DNA of 64,000 nucleotides from Phnomibacter ginsenosidimutans (GTDB lineage Bacteria; Bacteroidota; Bacteroidia; Chitinophagales; Chitinophagaceae). The stretch covers positions 2,476,501 through 2,540,500 of the forward strand of contig NZ_CP046566.1 of the NCBI RefSeq assembly GCF_009740285.1. The letters run 5' to 3'. Position numbers and translations under genes: made by a program. The notes beneath the pieces were generated by a model. The model worked only from the letters and a program-made list of their open reading frames with translations, did no database searches and had not been told where the DNA came from. How positions within the stretch are numbered: position 1 is the first letter of the stretch; each line of letters starts with the position of its first letter. Of the stretch, positions 61,260 through 64,000 are shown in pieces.

Positions 61260-62186
61260 ATGACCAGACTTCTAACTATACTTCTGCTGACAATTTCAAT
61301 TTCATCATGCTCGGGTCAATCAACCGACAAAAGACAGATTAAAAAAATGGAAAGATATTTTTCAGAAGCCGAATTTAATGACAACTTCGGCAAGGAAATG
61401 GTTTCTGCGACTTCTGTTTACGACAGAATGGTAAAAAATGGGATGAAGGATTACAGTTTAGTAACATTTGACTTTATTTATATCTCAAACTCAAAAGAGA
61501 GACTTGACTCGTTGGCGAATTTTCTCTCAAATAACTATGGCTTCAAAACAAACCCAGTAAAAGAGAAAAAAGATTATTGGGAACTTACAGGGGACGCTAC
61601 CGAGTTTCCTGTTGACGAAGACAATCTATTGTTTTGGGCATTGGACTTATATTGCAAGGGCTATGAATTTGACTGTAAGTTGGATGGGTATGGAGCTTTG
61701 ACAGACCCAAAGAATCAAAATTTCCCTAAGCTTGACACTGCTTTGGCTGAACATTATTTTGACCTTGCAATGGAAGCTTACAACAAAAGAAATTTAGGGA
61801 TGACTATAGTTCATCTCTCCACAGTTTTGAAGCTTGACCCTAAAGACCCCAATGCCTGGTATTCCAGAGCTATTGCAAAGGATGAATTACATACATGGAA
61901 ATCAGCGCAACGAGACTATGACAAAGCTATTGAGTTAGCACCAGATTTTGTTGGTGCTCTTGTGAACCGAGCAGCTAATAGAGATGAAGCAGGTGAATAC
62001 AATGAAGCCCTGAAAGATTATGACAAAGCGATATCATTAGACCCTACTAATGCAATGGCTTTTTACAACCGTGGTAACACCAAACATAATATGGGGGACA
62101 AACAAGGAGCTTGCACTGACTGGAAGAAAGCGAAGCAATTAGGCGCAGACTATGCACAAGACAGAATTGACAAATTATGTAAGTGA
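61260..62186 (+). CDS. Cassette 5: lipoprotein with RraB-like domain and TPR repeats
   Basis: Protein of 308 residues from ATG 61260 (MTRLLTILLLTISISSCSGQ; lipid cysteine in SSCS). Residues ~50-140 look like the RraB (RNase E inhibitor) fold: LVTFDFIYISNSKERLDSLANFLSNNYGF, DYWELTGDATEFPVDEDNLLFWALDL, ending KLDGYGA. Residues ~165-300 hold three TPR units (NLGMTIVHLSTVLKLDPKDPNAWYSRA, and two AL..YDKAI.L.P units). A secreted lipoprotein cannot meet RNase E, so the domain is probably repurposed for protein binding. An ATG at 61248 overlaps the cassette joint and is less likely. Confidence 0.78.
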   Translation: MTRLLTILLLTISISSCSGQSTDKRQIKKMERYFSEAEFNDNFGKEMVSATSVYDRMVKNGMKDYSLVTFDFIYISNSKERLDSLANFLSNNYGFKTNPVKEKKDYWELTGDATEFPVDEDNLLFWALDLYCKGYEFDCKLDGYGALTDPKNQNFPKLDTALAEHYFDLAMEAYNKRNLGMTIVHLSTVLKLDPKDPNAWYSRAIAKDELHTWKSAQRDYDKAIELAPDFVGALVNRAANRDEAGEYNEALKDYDKAISLDPTNAMAFYNRGNTKHNMGDKQGACTDWKKAKQLGADYAQDRIDKLCK

Positions 62187-62197
62187 GAAGGACAAGC

Positions 62198-62345
62198 ACA
62201 CAACATTCAGTTTTGCGTCAGCAGGGGGCGACGAATAAATCCTCATCTTAGTGCTACTATCAGCTACATATCGGGCTGATCGAACATGGATGAGAAACAG
62301 AATATATTTTCAACTTCAGTATCTTTAATCGGCTGCAGTTCCCTT
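62198..62345 (+). other. attC5, right half missing
   Basis: Left core ACACAAC (62198-62204), then CAGTTTTGC as in attC1, and AACTTCAGTATCTTTAATC, a degenerate form of the ACTTTAGTTCTTATTTTC block. The right core is absent; sequence homology ends where the 186 bp structured repeat begins. Confidence 0.6.
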
Positions 62346-62531
62346 CTGGCGCAAGTGTTCCGCCCAAGCGGATCACTTGTGACTTTTCAATCCTGCCGGA
62401 CTGTGTCCGGATGAAATAAAACAAACCAATAGTGGCGCAGCAAGTAATGGAAAGTTTGTGCTGAATGCCCGATACAATCGGGACAATGTAAGCTGGCACA
62501 AGTAGCCTGCTATGCAGAACACATGCGCCAG
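62346..62531. repeat. 186 bp structured repeat, copy 2
   Basis: Starts CTGGCGCAAGTGTTC and ends GAACACATGCGCCAG (one mismatch from perfect inversion). Shares with copy 1 the hairpins CCGGAC/GTCCGG and CCCGAT/ATCGGG and the inner TCACTTGTGA. The first hairpin reads CCGC/GCGG where copy 1 has CCGT/ACGG, a compensated base pair. The centre (~55 bases) has diverged. Confidence 0.8.
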
Positions 62532-62571
62532 GATAGTTAAAAGCCGTGGCTATGCAAAGGCAACCCACTAA

Positions 62572-62597
62572 CTGTCGTAGGCCTCCCGGCCCGTGAC
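62572..62597. repeat. Degenerate fifth copy of the 26 bp REP-like palindrome
   Basis: CTGTCGTAGGCCTCCCGGCC then CGTGAC, two changes from the 47 kb copies and with the same GCACGTTACT-like right flank. A partial inverse copy (GGCCCGGAGGCCAGCG) lies near 62670. No gene is seen from 62598 to 62842. Confidence 0.7.
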
Positions 62598-62842
62598 GGG
62601 CACGTTACTCTGCCAGCACTTCGAGAGGTAACAGCATTCACCGCAAGTGTAGTAACCACTATTCACTGGCCCGGAGGCCAGCGAAAGCAATCACTCATTT
62701 TTTCCCGGCAACACCTACCGTCTTTCTATTATTGCCGACACACCATTACGTGAACATTTTTTTAGTGACCATTTCAATTTGATTTTTTAAAACGTTCACC
62801 AAATAACCGAAGGCCTTCAGCTGTATCTACCGACTACCAACC

Positions 62843-64000
62843 TCAATCAAACAAATTCAACCGGTGCGCCCTGGCCGTGTCTTTGGCTATGTCGTAGCCG
62901 GCATCGGCGTGGCGGATAACGCCCATACCCGGATCGTTGCGCAGCACCCGTGCCAGGCGGGCTGCCGCAGCATCGGTACCATCGGCCACTATCACCATAC
63001 CGGCATGTATGCTGTAGCCCATGCCTACGCCGCCGCCATGGTGCAAGCTCACCCAACTGGCACCACCTGCGGTGTTTACCAGCGCATTGAGCAAGGGCCA
63101 ATCGGCCACGGCATCACTGCCATCCAGCATGGCTTCGGTTTCGCGGTTGGGCGATGCCACAGAACCGGTATCGAGATGGTCGCGGCCAATCACAATGGGG
63201 GCTTTCACTTTGCCGGTACGCACCAGCTCATTAAAAGCGAGGCCGGCTTTTTCCCGTTCGCCCTGGCCCAGCCAGCAAATGCGGGCCGGCAAACCCTGAA
63301 AGGCAATTTTTTCTTTGGCCAATTGCAGCCAGCGCTGCAGGCTCTGGTTCTCCGGAAATAGTTCGGCAATTACGGCATCGGTTACAGCAATGTCTTCGGG
63401 ATCGCCGCTGAGTGCCGCCCAGCGAAACGGACCCTTGCCCTCGCAAAACAACGGCCGGATATACGCCGGCACAAACCCCGGGAACAAAGACGCATGACTG
63501 CTTAAGGGTGGAAACTGAGAATGATTGCCGTGATTCTTTTCTTGCTCCAATGCACGGGCCCGCAGGTTGTTGCCATAATCAAAAGTGATGGCGCCTTTTT
63601 GCTGCAGTGCCATCATGAGCTGCACATGCAAATGCATGCTTTCATAACTCCGCGACAGATATGCTTCGGGATTGCTCTGCCGCAGTGCATTGGCATCCTC
63701 AATGCTGAGGGTATGCGGGGCATAACCTATCAGCGGATCGTGGGCACTGGTTTGGTCGGTGAGGGTATCGGGCACAATGTCTCTCGACAACAAATGGTCG
63801 AGCAGGTGCACGGCATTGCACAACACGCCAATGCTTTTAGCAATGCCTTCGCGGCGGTAGTGCAGCGCTGCATTAATGGCATGGTCGATGCTGGTATATT
63901 TTTCGTCGAGGTACTTGGTTTCGATGCGTTTGTCGATGCGCCACTCTTCTACTTCGGCCACCAGCGCCACGCCTTCATTCATGGTAATGGCGAGTGGTTG
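62843..64000 (-). CDS. hutU: Urocanate hydratase (N-terminal part beyond window)
   Basis: Second step of histidine degradation: NAD-dependent hydration of urocanate to imidazolonepropionate, the substrate of HutI. About 385 residues are visible, roughly the C-terminal two thirds; the frame is open to the window edge ([20 protein letters not shown]). Motifs include [24 protein letters not shown], the catalytic [40 protein letters not shown] and [18 protein letters not shown]. It ends about 650 bases from the cassette array. Confidence 0.96.
   Translation of the reverse strand, partial: QPLAITMNEGVALVAEVEEWRIDKRIETKYLDEKYTSIDHAINAALHYRREGIAKSIGVLCNAVHLLDHLLSRDIVPDTLTDQTSAHDPLIGYAPHTLSIEDANALRQSNPEAYLSRSYESMHLHVQLMMALQQKGAITFDYGNNLRARALEQEKNHGNHSQFPPLSSHASLFPGFVPAYIRPLFCEGKGPFRWAALSGDPEDIAVTDAVIAELFPENQSLQRWLQLAKEKIAFQGLPARICWLGQGEREKAGLAFNELVRTGKVKAPIVIGRDHLDTGSVASPNRETEAMLDGSDAVADWPLLNALVNTAGGASWVSLHHGGGVGMGYSIHAGMVIVADGTDAAAARLARVLRNDPGMGVIRHADAGYDIAKDTARAHRLNLFD

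Larger units (their letters stand above)
58537..62345 (+). mobile_element. Integron-like array of five gene cassettes (no integrase in window)
   Basis: Five plus-strand genes, each followed by an attC-like site. Cassette joints at G|TT lie at 58536/58537, 59244/59245, 59818/59819, 60595/60596 and 61245/61246. Cassettes 1-4 each begin with nine bases exactly complementary to the nine bases at their own distal core: TTAGGCGTA/TACGCCTAA, TTAGGCGCA/TGCGCCTAA, TTAGCTGCC/GGCAGCTAA and TTGTACGCA/TGCGTACAA. Cassette 5 matches at 8 of 10. This is the signature of circular cassette intermediates. The right end is cut by a structured repeat. With no intI visible it would be called a CALIN-type cluster. 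Confidence 0.85.

Overview
The window reads as chromosomal DNA from a member of the Bacteroidota, most likely a Chitinophagaceae-type organism. The evidence is a protein ending in a type IX secretion (T9SS) sorting domain, a TonB-dependent receptor with an N-terminal carboxypeptidase-like domain, PorT-like barrels, a DUF2723/GT117 protein, TAnnTTTG-type promoter elements, near absence of Shine-Dalgarno sequences, and many families typical of this phylum. I saw no tRNA, rRNA, CRISPR array, transposase, phage gene or integron integrase.

Layout. 1-10 kb: VWA-domain protein, GT117-like membrane protein, mtaB, membrane proteins, and a thyA / folA / methyltransferase run on the minus strand. 10-17 kb: porin-like barrel, proline dehydrogenase, a broken lipoprotein, and a fused GH2 + GH53 enzyme that looks able to degrade galactan on its own. 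17-24 kb: a light/flavin cluster (SDR, photolyase-like protein, flavin reductase, TIGR03643 protein, FAD-binding photolyase-like protein) followed by an enolase-superfamily epimerase and an AT-rich DUF2971 gene. 24-31 kb: thioesterase, T9SS cargo and TonB receptor. 31-39 kb: amidohydrolase, hutI, and a tight operon (N-acyl-D-amino-acid deacylase, DUF1611/DgcN-like, enolase-superfamily/DgcA-like) that suggests D-amino-acid use. 39-43 kb: DUF1080 protein, a DUF4160 / DUF2442-HTH pair, and an unrecognised AT-rich gene. 43-47 kb: a three-gene biotin-dependent acyl-CoA carboxylase operon. 47-58 kb: ordinary metabolic and envelope genes, ending with a Crp/Fnr regulator and a YiaA/B-like gene behind a palindromic operator. 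62.8 kb to the end: hutU, cut by the window.

The most unusual part is 58.4-62.3 kb, which has the architecture of an integron cassette array: five short, AT-rich, same-strand genes, each followed by a 134-197 bp imperfect palindrome of attC type. For four cassettes the first nine bases are exactly complementary to the last nine bases before the cassette's own distal core site, the pattern expected if each had once been a circle. The fifth attC is interrupted by a 186 bp structured element with 15 bp terminal inverted repeats; a second, 185 bp copy lies at 43.0 kb, and hairpins in the two copies show a compensatory change.

Two further themes run through the window. Intergenic gaps are filled with degenerate 'phrase' repeats and 26 bp palindromes. 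At least ten genes carry frameshifts, nearly all one base in a mononucleotide run and many in genes that should be functional; residual sequencing indels are the likeliest cause, and those genes are described as if repaired.
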